NCBI RefSeq assembly: GCF_000710775.1
Contig: NZ_JOJP01000001.1
Location: forward strand, 176,764 to 240,763
Source of the DNA: Endozoicomonas elysicola
GTDB taxonomy: Bacteria > Pseudomonadota > Gammaproteobacteria > Pseudomonadales > Endozoicomonadaceae
Reading direction: 5' to 3'
DNA length: 64,000 bases
The notes beneath the pieces were generated by a model. It saw only the letters and a program-made list of their open reading frames with translations. It had not been told where the DNA came from and did not search any database. This document shows positions 44,932-53,604 of the stretch, in pieces; within the stretch, counting starts at the first letter, position 1; every line of letters starts with the position of its first letter. The translations under genes and the position numbers were made by a program.

Positions 44932-44947
44932 ATCGTCGAAAAACGAT
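44932..44947. promoter_or_regulatory. Candidate ArsR operator upstream of acr3
   Basis: The dyad ATCGTCGAAAAACGAT (ATCGT-N6-ACGAT) lies 28 bases upstream of the acr3 start. The same arms and spacing occur at 45402-45417 upstream of arsR, which makes a shared regulator likely. Confidence 0.55.
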
Positions 44948-44986
44948 AATAAAGCACAAAAAAAATCAACTTTCTTTCAAGATTCT

Positions 44987-45011
44987 CGTTCCCATGTTCA
45001 GCATGGGAACG
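44987..45011. repeat. REP-like hairpin CGTTCCCATG/CATGGGAACG
   Basis: A perfect 10-bp stem with a 5-base loop lies between arsR and acr3. CGTTCCCA...TGGGAACG hairpins are widespread dispersed bacterial repeats. Here it could also act as an attenuator or terminator after arsR, since a T-rich stretch follows on the minus strand. Confidence 0.6.
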
Positions 45012-45056
45012 AAGCAGTTCATGTTTAGAGGGTGGAATTGGTATAACTACATCTGG

Positions 45057-45374
45057 TTAAACACCACCGATATCTGCCAGTAACTGCTGTACACGCTTGA
45101 TGGCTTCCGGGCGAAGACTGAAACAGGTTTTGGGATGCTTCACTTCAGCGTTGACCAGCCCTGCTTCCCGCAGGATCCGAAGATGTTCTGAAACCGTGGA
45201 CTGGGCAAGACCAAGCTGCCCTACCAAATCAGAACCCAGACACACCCGACCAGCCAGTATCCGTAACAGTCTTACCCGTGCCGGATGCCCAATGGCTTTG
45301 GCATAAGCAGCCAACTCCTTCTCTTCAGACTCGTTAAACTGAAAATCAGCGAGACTTTGAAGGCACTCCATCAT
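45057..45374 (-). CDS. arsR: Arsenical-resistance repressor ArsR
   Basis: This winged-helix metalloregulator has about 105 residues from ATG 45374; ATG 45386 and GTG 45392 are alternatives. Blocks are AKAIGHPARVRLLRIL, then GRVCLGSDLVGQLGLAQSTVSEHLRILREAGLV. The canonical E-L-C-V-C-D-L box is altered to G-R-V-C-L-G-S-D-L with one cysteine, and another Cys lies in HPKTCFSL, so the As(III) site is probably of a non-canonical type. It precedes acr3-arsD-arsA on the same strand and has a candidate operator upstream. Confidence 0.93.
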   Translation of the reverse strand: MMECLQSLADFQFNESEEKELAAYAKAIGHPARVRLLRILAGRVCLGSDLVGQLGLAQSTVSEHLRILREAGLVNAEVKHPKTCFSLRPEAIKRVQQLLADIGGV

Positions 45375-45401
45375 TACTACACCCATTTGCACATCATATT
45401 A

Positions 45402-45417
45402 ATCGTCAAATCACGAT
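45402..45417. promoter_or_regulatory. Candidate ArsR operator upstream of arsR
   Basis: The dyad ATCGTCAAATCACGAT (ATCGT-N6-ACGAT) lies in the divergent gap between arsR and the phosphatase gene. It matches the dyad before acr3 in arm sequence and spacing. It could control both divergent genes. Confidence 0.55.
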
Positions 45418-45537
45418 GAACGATACGCCTGTATTTTTCCCCTTGCAAGTACCCATAACAAAAAAATAAAAAAGCGGTAATGTGTACAATACAACTGGTA
45501 ATCTACCGGCTGCATTTCTGCAATATAGAGCATTCAC

Positions 45538-46035
45538 ATGTCCCCCCATCCTTTTGATATTCTGTCATTGCCAAATGGTTCAACCTTTATTTTTACGCCT
45601 TGCCCTGGCACCAAAACGGAAACTCTTTCTGACTCACTGAGCACGCTGAAAAAGGCAGGAACTGATGCTATCGTCACCATGCTTCCGGATACTGAAATCA
45701 AAGCTCTTGATGTTGCCAGTCTTGGTCAAGAGGCTAAAACTTTTGGAATGCAGTGGTTTCAACTCCCGGTAGAAGATGACTGCGCACCGGAAGAAAGCTT
45801 TGAAGTCGCTTTTACAGAGGACAAAGCCCCACTACTCGCTTTGATTGAGAAAAAGGCGACAATCGCCATTCACTGTAAGGGCGGCTCTGGACGCACTGGA
45901 CTGATGGCAGCAATACTTCTTCTGGAAAGCGGGATGCAATGGGAAGATGTAAAAACACTGGTTCAATCTATTCGGCCAAACGCCTTAACTTTGCCAGTAC
46001 ATCTTGAGTTTTTGCAGAAACACTATGTGCTCTGA
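45538..46035 (+). CDS. Dual-specificity/tyrosine phosphatase-like protein (CDKN3-like)
   Basis: The 165-residue protein has the Cys-phosphatase P-loop H-C-K-G-G-S-G-R-T-G (C-x5-R) near residues 115-124. The general-acid loop region is at Q-L-P-V-E-D-D-C-A-P and an N-terminal substrate-recognition-like beta-strand region (TPCPGTKTETLSDSLSTL) is present. The layout matches CDKN3/DSP-type phosphatases. It is divergent from arsR and shares its operator region, so arsenic-related control is possible. It is not the usual low-molecular-weight arsenate reductase, and no substrate can be named. Confidence 0.82.
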   Translation: MSPHPFDILSLPNGSTFIFTPCPGTKTETLSDSLSTLKKAGTDAIVTMLPDTEIKALDVASLGQEAKTFGMQWFQLPVEDDCAPEESFEVAFTEDKAPLLALIEKKATIAIHCKGGSGRTGLMAAILLLESGMQWEDVKTLVQSIRPNALTLPVHLEFLQKHYVL

Positions 46036-46194
46036 ACAGAGATAAGCATAACGAGATAGGTTCATCATAGATTAGCCTGATAAGCAGGGTACCGGTTTTA
46101 TCCCAGTACCCAGCAGGCCACAAGAGTTGTAGAGTCTATCGTAAAAGATAGCGAACACCGTATTGGCAAGTGCAGCCCTTTTGCGAGAGCCTCT

Positions 46195-46713
46195 TTAAAA
46201 AGCCTGATCCATTGTGATCAGTGGAACCCTTGTTGAAACTGCATGCAGAGCAATCATATGAATCATTTCATCCACTGTCGTGCAACAGTCCATCAAAATG
46301 GAAACCTTATACTTTTCTGCCGCTTTGGAGATAGCGGTATGAGTGACACAGTTCTGGGTCATCATGCCACAGACCAGTAGCTTGGTGACTCCATGCTCCT
46401 GCAACACTGCATCCAGGTTCGTTTTCTCAAAACCATCGGCATACGTTTTAATAACGATATCCGCATCCGGAGCAAGCGCCAGAATTTCTGGTAGCAGATC
46501 TTCACCGCCACTGCCTTTATTAAAGAAAGGTGCAAGGCCCAGCGCCGGGTCAGCTATATGCTGAATCAAAACAATGGGAATACCTTCTTTATTAGCTGTT
46601 GTCATGGCATTTTTAATATTGGCCAGCGTCTGTTTTGTATTCCAGAGAGGGTACTTACCCCCGGGAAAATAATCTTTCTGCAGGTCAATCACCAGTAAAG
46701 CTTTCTTACCCAT
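46195..46713 (-). CDS. Isochorismatase-family cysteine hydrolase
   Basis: The 172-residue alpha/beta hydrolase-like protein has the catalytic triad pattern of the family: Asp in LLVIDLQKDYF, Lys in VIKTYADGF, and Cys in VCGMMTQNCVTHTA. Homologues hydrolyse amides such as nicotinamide or act on unknown substrates. It is a single gene with its 3' end toward the phosphatase gene, and no operon partner is visible. Confidence 0.92.
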   Translation of the reverse strand: MGKKALLVIDLQKDYFPGGKYPLWNTKQTLANIKNAMTTANKEGIPIVLIQHIADPALGLAPFFNKGSGGEDLLPEILALAPDADIVIKTYADGFEKTNLDAVLQEHGVTKLLVCGMMTQNCVTHTAISKAAEKYKVSILMDCCTTVDEMIHMIALHAVSTRVPLITMDQAF

Positions 46714-47100
46714 GACGCATCTCCTGATTTGGACTCAATGCACAGGATTATAGCCCTGATGTACGCAGGTACTTTCTAAAGAAGCTCTATAACATTTAAA
46801 ACAATTCGGCTCTGCCACATGCAGGACAAGGGTTATACGATGAAGACCAATTAGACATGCAGCAATTTAATAGACAGTAATAATATAGAGCTCTGTCATT
46901 CGGTCACCTTTTTCAATGAACTCAACTGTCTTCCAATTGTCTATGACTGGTCAATCAGGAGACTTTCCAGCCAATAGCAAGTTTATTGCTTTACGCTATT
47001 GTCAGTTTTTTTCATAATAAATCTGGCCTAAACGCTGAGCCTTACAGGGTTTTGCCTCCCTTCCCCTGATACAGCACCTTAATGATTGATGGAGTAATGA
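46714..47100. other. Intergenic region upstream of the muk operon
   Basis: This 387-base gap between two divergent transcription units contains no recognised gene. It must hold the promoter of the four-gene SMC operon. A GGAG site lies six bases before the TTG start at 47101. No clear operator or repeat was seen. Confidence 0.4.
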
Positions 47101-48453
47101 TTGCCAGCATCAAAAAACATCCCGTCACTGATCAGCACGATTCTGACTCAGGGTATCAGCCTTAAACTGCAACCCGCAGATCTTGCCTATCTGGCAGCAC
47201 TGCGCTATTGGAAAGAAACGGAATCACAACCGGAGTTCAGCGAAGAAGAACTGCATGTGGTTTTCCAGAGTGTGGAAAAAGCGAGGCTGGATGATAACAG
47301 CGATGATTCATCAAAACGCTGTAATGATGTGATACGACGCCTCCTTCAACAACATCTGCTGATCTGTCTGGAGGGGGGGGATCAGCGAAACCACGCTTAT
47401 CTGATTACACCATTGTCTGAACAGATTGTTGACTCCGTCTGTGTAGGTATGGAAGCCTCCCAGGAAGCGTTAAGCACGCTCTTTATGACTGTTGCCAGCC
47501 ATCTCAGGGAGATCCGGGACTCTGCAGAGCAGGGAGGCAATGAACCTTTCTGGAAGCATCAGGTCGAATCACCGCTGAATATTACGGTCAACCAGCTGGT
47601 CACCTCTATTGACCATCGTCAGCGACAGCTGGATCAGGAAGCCATCAATACTCGTAAAGAAGTGGTGGAACTACTGAAACAGGACTGGCAAAACAGCATC
47701 AGCCAGTGTGAGCAATTATTAACCAGTACCCAATCACACCTTCAGGACCTGCAACGACTGCTGTTAGCTTCCTGCCATGAACTTCGCTCACTGCTGGAGG
47801 CCATATCCCGCTCCTGCGAACAGTCACAGCGGAGCGATGCTATCAATAGTGTTCTGCGGCTGGAGCAGCACCTTGACCGGATTGAACACTGGAGTGGTGA
47901 ACGCATGAACCACTGGGAAGGATTCCATCACCGTGTTCATCAATACCTGCGCCAGTTTGTGACCATGGATGAACGTAAGGCTTTGATGGAGCGGGTACGG
48001 GAAGGTATCCGAAACTATCAGGAGATGCCCTGGTATCTGCGCTACACCCATGAAGAACCATTAACCCGGTTACGGGATATTGAGCCACCTCAGCCAAAAG
48101 AAAGTCTGGCGCGAGTGATTCATGATGAAGGCGACCCCGCCTCGATTGAAGACTTTGATGCATTAAAACAGCAGGTTAAGGAATGGCTGATTGATCAGCA
48201 AAAACAGTCTGGATGCCTGCCATCCTATGAGCATGCGCTGGAACAACTGGCCAGCCAATGGCCCATGGAAAAACTGCATATGGTGGCTGGCTGGCTGTTC
48301 AGTGCGCTGACCGAAATGGGTCACCAGCAATCCCAGCAGCACATCGCGGATAGCCAGTGGCACCTCATTATTTCCGAATTTTATGCGGAACGCCTGAGCC
48401 TGACACCCAACTCACCACAGCGAGAAAGAGAGAAACAGCTTGTTGACGGATAA
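47101..48453 (+). CDS. mukF: MukF-like kleisin of an SMC complex
   Basis: The kleisin subunit bridges the SMC heads. The 450 residues align by eye with E. coli MukF (440) along the whole length: an N-terminal winged-helix region (ISTILTQGISLKLQPADLAYLAALRYW), a helical middle (LNITVNQLVTSIDHRQRQLDQE, then LLKQDWQNSISQCEQLL, matching MukF LLNKDWRAAISSCELLL) and a C-terminal winged helix (WHLIISEFYAERL). The TTG start is supported by GGAG at optimal spacing; an ATG four bases upstream is in another frame and stops at once. A G8 run at 47373-47380 is a potential slippage site. First gene of a four-gene overlapping operon. Confidence 0.9.
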   Translation: MPASKNIPSLISTILTQGISLKLQPADLAYLAALRYWKETESQPEFSEEELHVVFQSVEKARLDDNSDDSSKRCNDVIRRLLQQHLLICLEGGDQRNHAYLITPLSEQIVDSVCVGMEASQEALSTLFMTVASHLREIRDSAEQGGNEPFWKHQVESPLNITVNQLVTSIDHRQRQLDQEAINTRKEVVELLKQDWQNSISQCEQLLTSTQSHLQDLQRLLLASCHELRSLLEAISRSCEQSQRSDAINSVLRLEQHLDRIEHWSGERMNHWEGFHHRVHQYLRQFVTMDERKALMERVREGIRNYQEMPWYLRYTHEEPLTRLRDIEPPQPKESLARVIHDEGDPASIEDFDALKQQVKEWLIDQQKQSGCLPSYEHALEQLASQWPMEKLHMVAGWLFSALTEMGHQQSQQHIADSQWHLIISEFYAERLSLTPNSPQREREKQLVDG

Positions 48454-49195
48454 CCCCTACCAGCAGATCGCTGATCTGATCAATGATGAATGCTTTCCGG
48501 AACTGGATACCCGGCTGCGTCGGGGTGAACATATCGATGCTCGCTATCACAGATTATTCAATATCATCCAGGATGGTTTCCCCCTGCTGGCTGAGTACTA
48601 CCTGCGCTTTGGCAGCGATCTGGTTCAGGCACCGGAGGCATACTATTACCTTCGCCCTGGAACCAGCGGCAAAAGTCTGATCCGCTCCAGAAAACTCGAT
48701 GAACTGACCATGATCGCAGGTCAGGTGCTGGCCATGTTCCATCTTGACCCGGAACAACTGGAAGGCAGTGGCTGGATATCCACCGATGCAGTGTATGAAC
48801 GGCTGCGCCTGCTATTGGAGAATGACTATCTCTGCCAGCTACTGGAACGTAAAAAGATTGAAACCCAGGCAGACCGTGACAAAGCCATGGAAACTTTACG
48901 ACGCGCTATCCGACAGCTGGCAAGGCTGGGCATGGTTCGACTGGAGGGCAACCAGGCCAATCGACTGCAAACCCAGGCACCATTGATGCGATTTATTGAC
49001 CCAGTCCGTTCTACGGCATCCACAACAGAAGGTACCAGGGCAGCCATGGAGCAACTGGTTCGCGACGGTTATATAAGTCTTGATGAAGATGATGAAAGCC
49101 TGAAGCCTGACTGCACCGAATCAGAAGAAAAGGCCAGTAACGAAAACGTCACTGTCGTGGTTGAGCAAGCCATTGAAGAAGAGCAGGAAGCATGA
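48440..49195 (+). CDS. mukE: MukE-like kite subunit of an SMC complex
   Basis: This winged-helix dimer subunit binds the MukF middle region. It has 251 residues (E. coli 234). Correspondences with E. coli MukE include NDECFPELDTRLRRGEHID (NPLFPALDSALRSGRHIG), YLRFGSDLVQAPEAYYYLRP (YNVELIRAPEGFFYLRP) and LRRAIRQLARLGMV (SSLNRLRRLGMV). The C-terminus is acidic (E-E-E-Q-E-A). The start is TTG and overlaps the end of mukF by 14 bases. It is coupled to mukB by a 4-base overlap. Confidence 0.9.
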   Translation: MLTDNPYQQIADLINDECFPELDTRLRRGEHIDARYHRLFNIIQDGFPLLAEYYLRFGSDLVQAPEAYYYLRPGTSGKSLIRSRKLDELTMIAGQVLAMFHLDPEQLEGSGWISTDAVYERLRLLLENDYLCQLLERKKIETQADRDKAMETLRRAIRQLARLGMVRLEGNQANRLQTQAPLMRFIDPVRSTASTTEGTRAAMEQLVRDGYISLDEDDESLKPDCTESEEKASNENVTVVVEQAIEEEQEA

Positions 49196-52100
49196 GCCAG
49201 AAAAGAACCCAGATCCGCAGCCTGACCATGGTCAACTTCCGGGGTATCTTCTTCAAGACACTGGAAATGCATCCGTTGATGAGCAACCTGATTGGACATA
49301 ACGGTGCCGGTAAAACCACCATCATGGGGGCGTTACTGATTAACCGTGTGCCTGACAACCGCCTTATCCGCCTGCGCAACAATTCCGACAGTGGTCAGGA
49401 TCGCAGTGATAATGGTATCTGGGGACGTATCGGTGCCGGCACCTGTTACAGTCTGGTAGATTACGAACTGCACGACGGAAGACGAGTGATAGCTGGCGTT
49501 AGAATTCGTCGTCTGACTCAGCCCAAAGTGGAATTAAAGCTCTTTGCCATTACCGGTATTGAAGCCAGTGTACCCGTACGCGATCTGGTGATGAAACCAC
49601 TACCCGGTGAAGACAATCGCTATGAGCCTCTGGATGGCAAAGCCCTGAGAAACCAGATTACCCTGATGGGCGGCGAACTGCTGACCTTCAATACGACCGC
49701 TCAATATATGAACTGGCAGTTTGAACAACGCATTATTCCAAGACGCATGGAAAACAGCCAGGATCGTCAACGCTACTATCGTATGCTAGAAACCAGTCTG
49801 TATGGTGGCCTTTCATCAGAGCTGCAAAAAGGGCTGAGGGATTACCTGCTCCCCGCGGATGATCAGGTGCGCCAGTCTATTGGTTCCATGCAGAGTGCCC
49901 TGCAGGAGACCCAGACTACCCGCCGGAAAATAGAAACCACCCGCAGTGACCGAAAGGTGATCCGGGAAATTCTGGAGTCCAGTTATGCCCTTGGAGAACA
50001 TGTACTGGCCTGGGCGGAAAAGCAGAAGATCAAACTTCAGCAGGAGTTAAAAGACAAACAGCAACAGGAGCGCCAGGCTGAGCTCCAACTGGAAACCAAA
50101 CGACAGCAATTGTCAGCCATCGACGCTCGTCTGCTGACCCTGGACGCTCTTGAGGCCGAGCTGGCAAGTCGTGAAGAGGACGCCAGTGAGCGCCTTGATC
50201 ATGCAAAAGATCTGGAGCGACTCCACACCGATCTGGAAAGGCTGGAAAACGAGCAAAGCAATCACAGCCAGCAGTTGGAAGAGCTGAACGAACAAAAAAA
50301 TCTGCTGGATCTTCAGCATCAGGAAGAATCTGCTGACCTTGAGCGCTTACAGGCAGACGTGGCACAGCTGATGGATCAACTGACCAGTGTTGAACAGGCC
50401 TATTCCGAAGAGGCTCGCAAGGCAGGTCTGTACCAGGCCGCCCTGAGAGCCCTGAATGAAGTGCGTGAAAGCTTTGACCAGCAGGATCTGACAGCCGATA
50501 AGCTCAGTTCTTTGATGGGCACATTGCTACAGGATCACAGCACCACCTCCGAATGCTATTACCGTCAGCTACCGCTATTGGAACAGGCAGAAGCTATTCG
50601 AGGTCATTTCAATGCGACCCTGAGCCTGCTGACAACACTTGGCGATCACGAGATTCCCCTGAACCAGGCCGCGAGTCGCAGCGACCACTGGCGACATCAC
50701 CAACAGCAGCAAACGACACTGGCAGCTCAGATACCGGTGTTAATCCAGCGCCAGCAACAACGTCAGAAAGAAGAAGAACAGCTTAAGAAGCTGCAGCAGG
50801 CCATCACCACGCTTCCGGAAAGCTGGCGTCATAATCTTCAGGATGAAGCCAGCTGGAACACCAGCCTGCGCACTGCCGGTCACGAACAGCAATACCAGCA
50901 GCAAAAGATGGAAACACTCAGGGAGCAAATCCAGCAGACCCATCGAACTCAGGATCAGGTTAAAGCCAGCCTTACTCAGGCTCGACAGGATCATATCCTG
51001 TGGCAGGATGCACGCAAGTTAAGCCAGGATATTCAAACCATTCGTCCCGAAGCCCCGCTGAGCAATCAAGATGATTTTACTGCCCTGCGCCAACAGGTAA
51101 GCCATGGCCAGCAGGAAAATCTGCAGGCCAATGCCCAGCTTGGCAAGCAGCTGGATGAACTGCGTGCACGTATGGCCCAGCTGGAAATCAAAGCCTCTAA
51201 AGAGCTTCAGCAACTGCAGAAGCTGGCGGATATCACCGGTGGTGTGGTAATCAGTGATTACTTTGATAACGATGATATTTCCCTGGAAGAAGCTGCCTGG
51301 CTGGAAGCAAAATTCGGCCCCCTGCGTCATGCTATCCAAGTGCGGGATATCAGTAAGGCAGCCAATATCATTCGGGAAGAAAGCGATCGCCCGGATCATG
51401 TCTGGCTTCTCTGCGGTAAGCCTGGAGAGTCTTTCTCGGAAGAAGAATACGTCCATACACCCTTTGATCAGAAAGAAGACGGCAGTGTACTGGTAGAAAT
51501 TGCCAGTAATGTTGCCCGTTTAAGCAGAGAGCCTGAGTTTCCAACCATTGGCCGACTGGCACGGGAAAAAGAACAGGCCCGCCTTCGGGAGTTGGAAGAG
51601 CGTCTGCTGGATCAACTGCAGGAACTGGCCATCGATAAACGACAGCTGGAAAAGTGCCAGCAATACCTGGATCAACTCTCCGCCAGAAGCCAATGGCTGG
51701 GAGTCCAGGAGCCACCCATTGAAGAATATGCGGCACAACTTGAAGAGCTCGAACTCCAGGCAGAATCACTGAATACTGAGCTGAATGACACCAGTCAACA
51801 ACTCAACATACTCAATGGCGTTATCCGCTGCCTTGAGCAATGGCAAACCAGTGCCTGGCTGTTGAACGAAGATCCGGATCGCGAGTCATTAGCTGAAATC
51901 AGGGATCAACTGCAAGAAGCCAATCAGGCCAAAGGCTGGTTAGATAAACATCAACGAACCATTCAGAAGCTGAACGACCATCGATTCTATATCGAGCAAC
52001 CGCCCATCGAGAATCTGGATGCCCTGCGGGCAGAGCTGGCACAACTGAAACAACAGCTAAGTCTGTACAGCCAGCAGAAAGACCTGCTGAGTGCCGCTAC

Positions 52101-53604
52101 AACACAAGCCCCAAACCTTCGCTTTGCAGAGTCTGTTACCCGTCAGGAAGAGACCGAGAGCCTGCAAAAGCAGCTGCGGGGTGAGTACCAGACGAAAAAG
52201 CAGACCGAGCAACGACAAAATCAGCAGGTAAAACAACTGGAACAGCAATGTAACCAGCTCGGGCTGAATATAAACTCCATTACTACCCTGTTGGAACAGA
52301 ATCTGGCTCAACAATCAGAGTTCAAACGACAAATTAATGATATTCCGCTGACGTGGAAAACCGGCCTGAAAGAAGAGTGTGCAGCACAATTAACTGCTAT
52401 CAGATTGGAAAAAGCCGGGCTCAGTCAGGAAATCAAGCAGCAAAGTGAAAATAAGATCACTGCTAAAGCAGACCGGAATAAAATTGAGGAACAGCTCAGT
52501 AACACCATTGCTGATATTCATCAGCTTGAGCCTAAAGTACAGCAAGCCACCCATAACCATGAGCTGATCGTGGAACAGGCTGAACTGTCAGGGCAGCAGC
52601 AACGGCTGCATATTCACCACCTGCTCAATCAGGATGATGAGGCTCTGCGTAATGGCATGGCTTCGGCACGCATTGCTTTGGCGAAAGTTCTGGAGACAGA
52701 ACAAAGCGGCCTGTTTCAACAGATCGAGAAAAGCAGTAGCTCCGACCTGCCGGGACTGTTCCAATGCTTTATTGACGCCCAGCATCATCTGGCCCAGCGC
52801 ATGGATAAAACGCTGTATCAATCGGATGACCCCAGACAAAACCTGGAGCGGCTTGAAGAGCACCTCACCCGCCTGGAAACCCTGTTAAAAGATGCCGAGC
52901 AGCGTTTCCTGGCTGAATCGGATAGCCTCGGGCAGAATATCCAGCGCAAGATCAACAAAGAGCGCAAACAGATTCATCAGTTGAATGCGGCACTGTCCAG
53001 CGTCCATTTTGGCACCATTCGGGCGATCAAAATTGAGCTGGAAGTGATCGACAGTTTCCAGAAAATACTGGATGCCCTGCAGCAGGAATTTTACGCTGAC
53101 CTATTCCGGAAACCGGACATTACTGTGGAAGCGGCTTTGGAATACCTCTTTAAAAAGGAGACTGGGGGAACCATCGTTGGCGATAAACTGCTGGATTATC
53201 GCGAATATATCCGCCTGAATATTCTGATTCAACGGGCTGGAAGCAACCAGTATGAGCCTGCTAACCCGACAAATTTATCCACAGGTGAAGCTATTGGCAC
53301 CGGTCTGGCTATTCTCACAATGGTACTGCATTCATGGGAAGTCGCTACGAATAACCGCGATGGCAAAGGACATGCCGCCAGTCGTCTACTGTTTCTGGAT
53401 GAAGCGGCACGTCTGGATGCCAGAGCGCTGGCCACTCTGGAAGAGCTATGTGACCATCAGTCTCTGCAGCTGCTGGTTGGTGCGCCTGATAATGTGCTAC
53501 CTAAAAACGGCGTTACCTATCGAATGGTGCGCCTGATGGAACCTTATGAGCATGTTATTTTCTCGGGCGTAAAGGGTAGACTGCCACAAAGTGCTGAGTC
53601 GTGA
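49192..53604 (+). CDS. mukB: MukB-like SMC ATPase
   Basis: This is the SMC motor of the complex, with 1,470 residues (E. coli MukB 1,486). The N-terminal head has Walker A GHNGAGKTT (residues 35-43) and the MukB-typical SLYGGLSSELQKGLRDYLLP. Two long Gln/Glu-rich coiled coils flank a hinge near residues 665-790 (GGVVISDYFDNDDISLEEA..., matching the E. coli hinge GGVLLSEIYDD-VSLEDA). The C-terminal head has the signature LSTGEAIGTGLAIL (from residue 1362) and Walker B LLFLDEAARLDARA (about 1399-1412), nearly identical to MukB. Resemblance is to MukB more than to shorter MksB/JetC. ATGA overlaps link it to mukE and to the downstream Toprim gene. Confidence 0.93.
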   Translation: MSQKRTQIRSLTMVNFRGIFFKTLEMHPLMSNLIGHNGAGKTTIMGALLINRVPDNRLIRLRNNSDSGQDRSDNGIWGRIGAGTCYSLVDYELHDGRRVIAGVRIRRLTQPKVELKLFAITGIEASVPVRDLVMKPLPGEDNRYEPLDGKALRNQITLMGGELLTFNTTAQYMNWQFEQRIIPRRMENSQDRQRYYRMLETSLYGGLSSELQKGLRDYLLPADDQVRQSIGSMQSALQETQTTRRKIETTRSDRKVIREILESSYALGEHVLAWAEKQKIKLQQELKDKQQQERQAELQLETKRQQLSAIDARLLTLDALEAELASREEDASERLDHAKDLERLHTDLERLENEQSNHSQQLEELNEQKNLLDLQHQEESADLERLQADVAQLMDQLTSVEQAYSEEARKAGLYQAALRALNEVRESFDQQDLTADKLSSLMGTLLQDHSTTSECYYRQLPLLEQAEAIRGHFNATLSLLTTLGDHEIPLNQAASRSDHWRHHQQQQTTLAAQIPVLIQRQQQRQKEEEQLKKLQQAITTLPESWRHNLQDEASWNTSLRTAGHEQQYQQQKMETLREQIQQTHRTQDQVKASLTQARQDHILWQDARKLSQDIQTIRPEAPLSNQDDFTALRQQVSHGQQENLQANAQLGKQLDELRARMAQLEIKASKELQQLQKLADITGGVVISDYFDNDDISLEEAAWLEAKFGPLRHAIQVRDISKAANIIREESDRPDHVWLLCGKPGESFSEEEYVHTPFDQKEDGSVLVEIASNVARLSREPEFPTIGRLAREKEQARLRELEERLLDQLQELAIDKRQLEKCQQYLDQLSARSQWLGVQEPPIEEYAAQLEELELQAESLNTELNDTSQQLNILNGVIRCLEQWQTSAWLLNEDPDRESLAEIRDQLQEANQAKGWLDKHQRTIQKLNDHRFYIEQPPIENLDALRAELAQLKQQLSLYSQQKDLLSAATTQAPNLRFAESVTRQEETESLQKQLRGEYQTKKQTEQRQNQQVKQLEQQCNQLGLNINSITTLLEQNLAQQSEFKRQINDIPLTWKTGLKEECAAQLTAIRLEKAGLSQEIKQQSENKITAKADRNKIEEQLSNTIADIHQLEPKVQQATHNHELIVEQAELSGQQQRLHIHHLLNQDDEALRNGMASARIALAKVLETEQSGLFQQIEKSSSSDLPGLFQCFIDAQHHLAQRMDKTLYQSDDPRQNLERLEEHLTRLETLLKDAEQRFLAESDSLGQNIQRKINKERKQIHQLNAALSSVHFGTIRAIKIELEVIDSFQKILDALQQEFYADLFRKPDITVEAALEYLFKKETGGTIVGDKLLDYREYIRLNILIQRAGSNQYEPANPTNLSTGEAIGTGLAILTMVLHSWEVATNNRDGKGHAASRLLFLDEAARLDARALATLEELCDHQSLQLLVGAPDNVLPKNGVTYRMVRLMEPYEHVIFSGVKGRLPQSAES

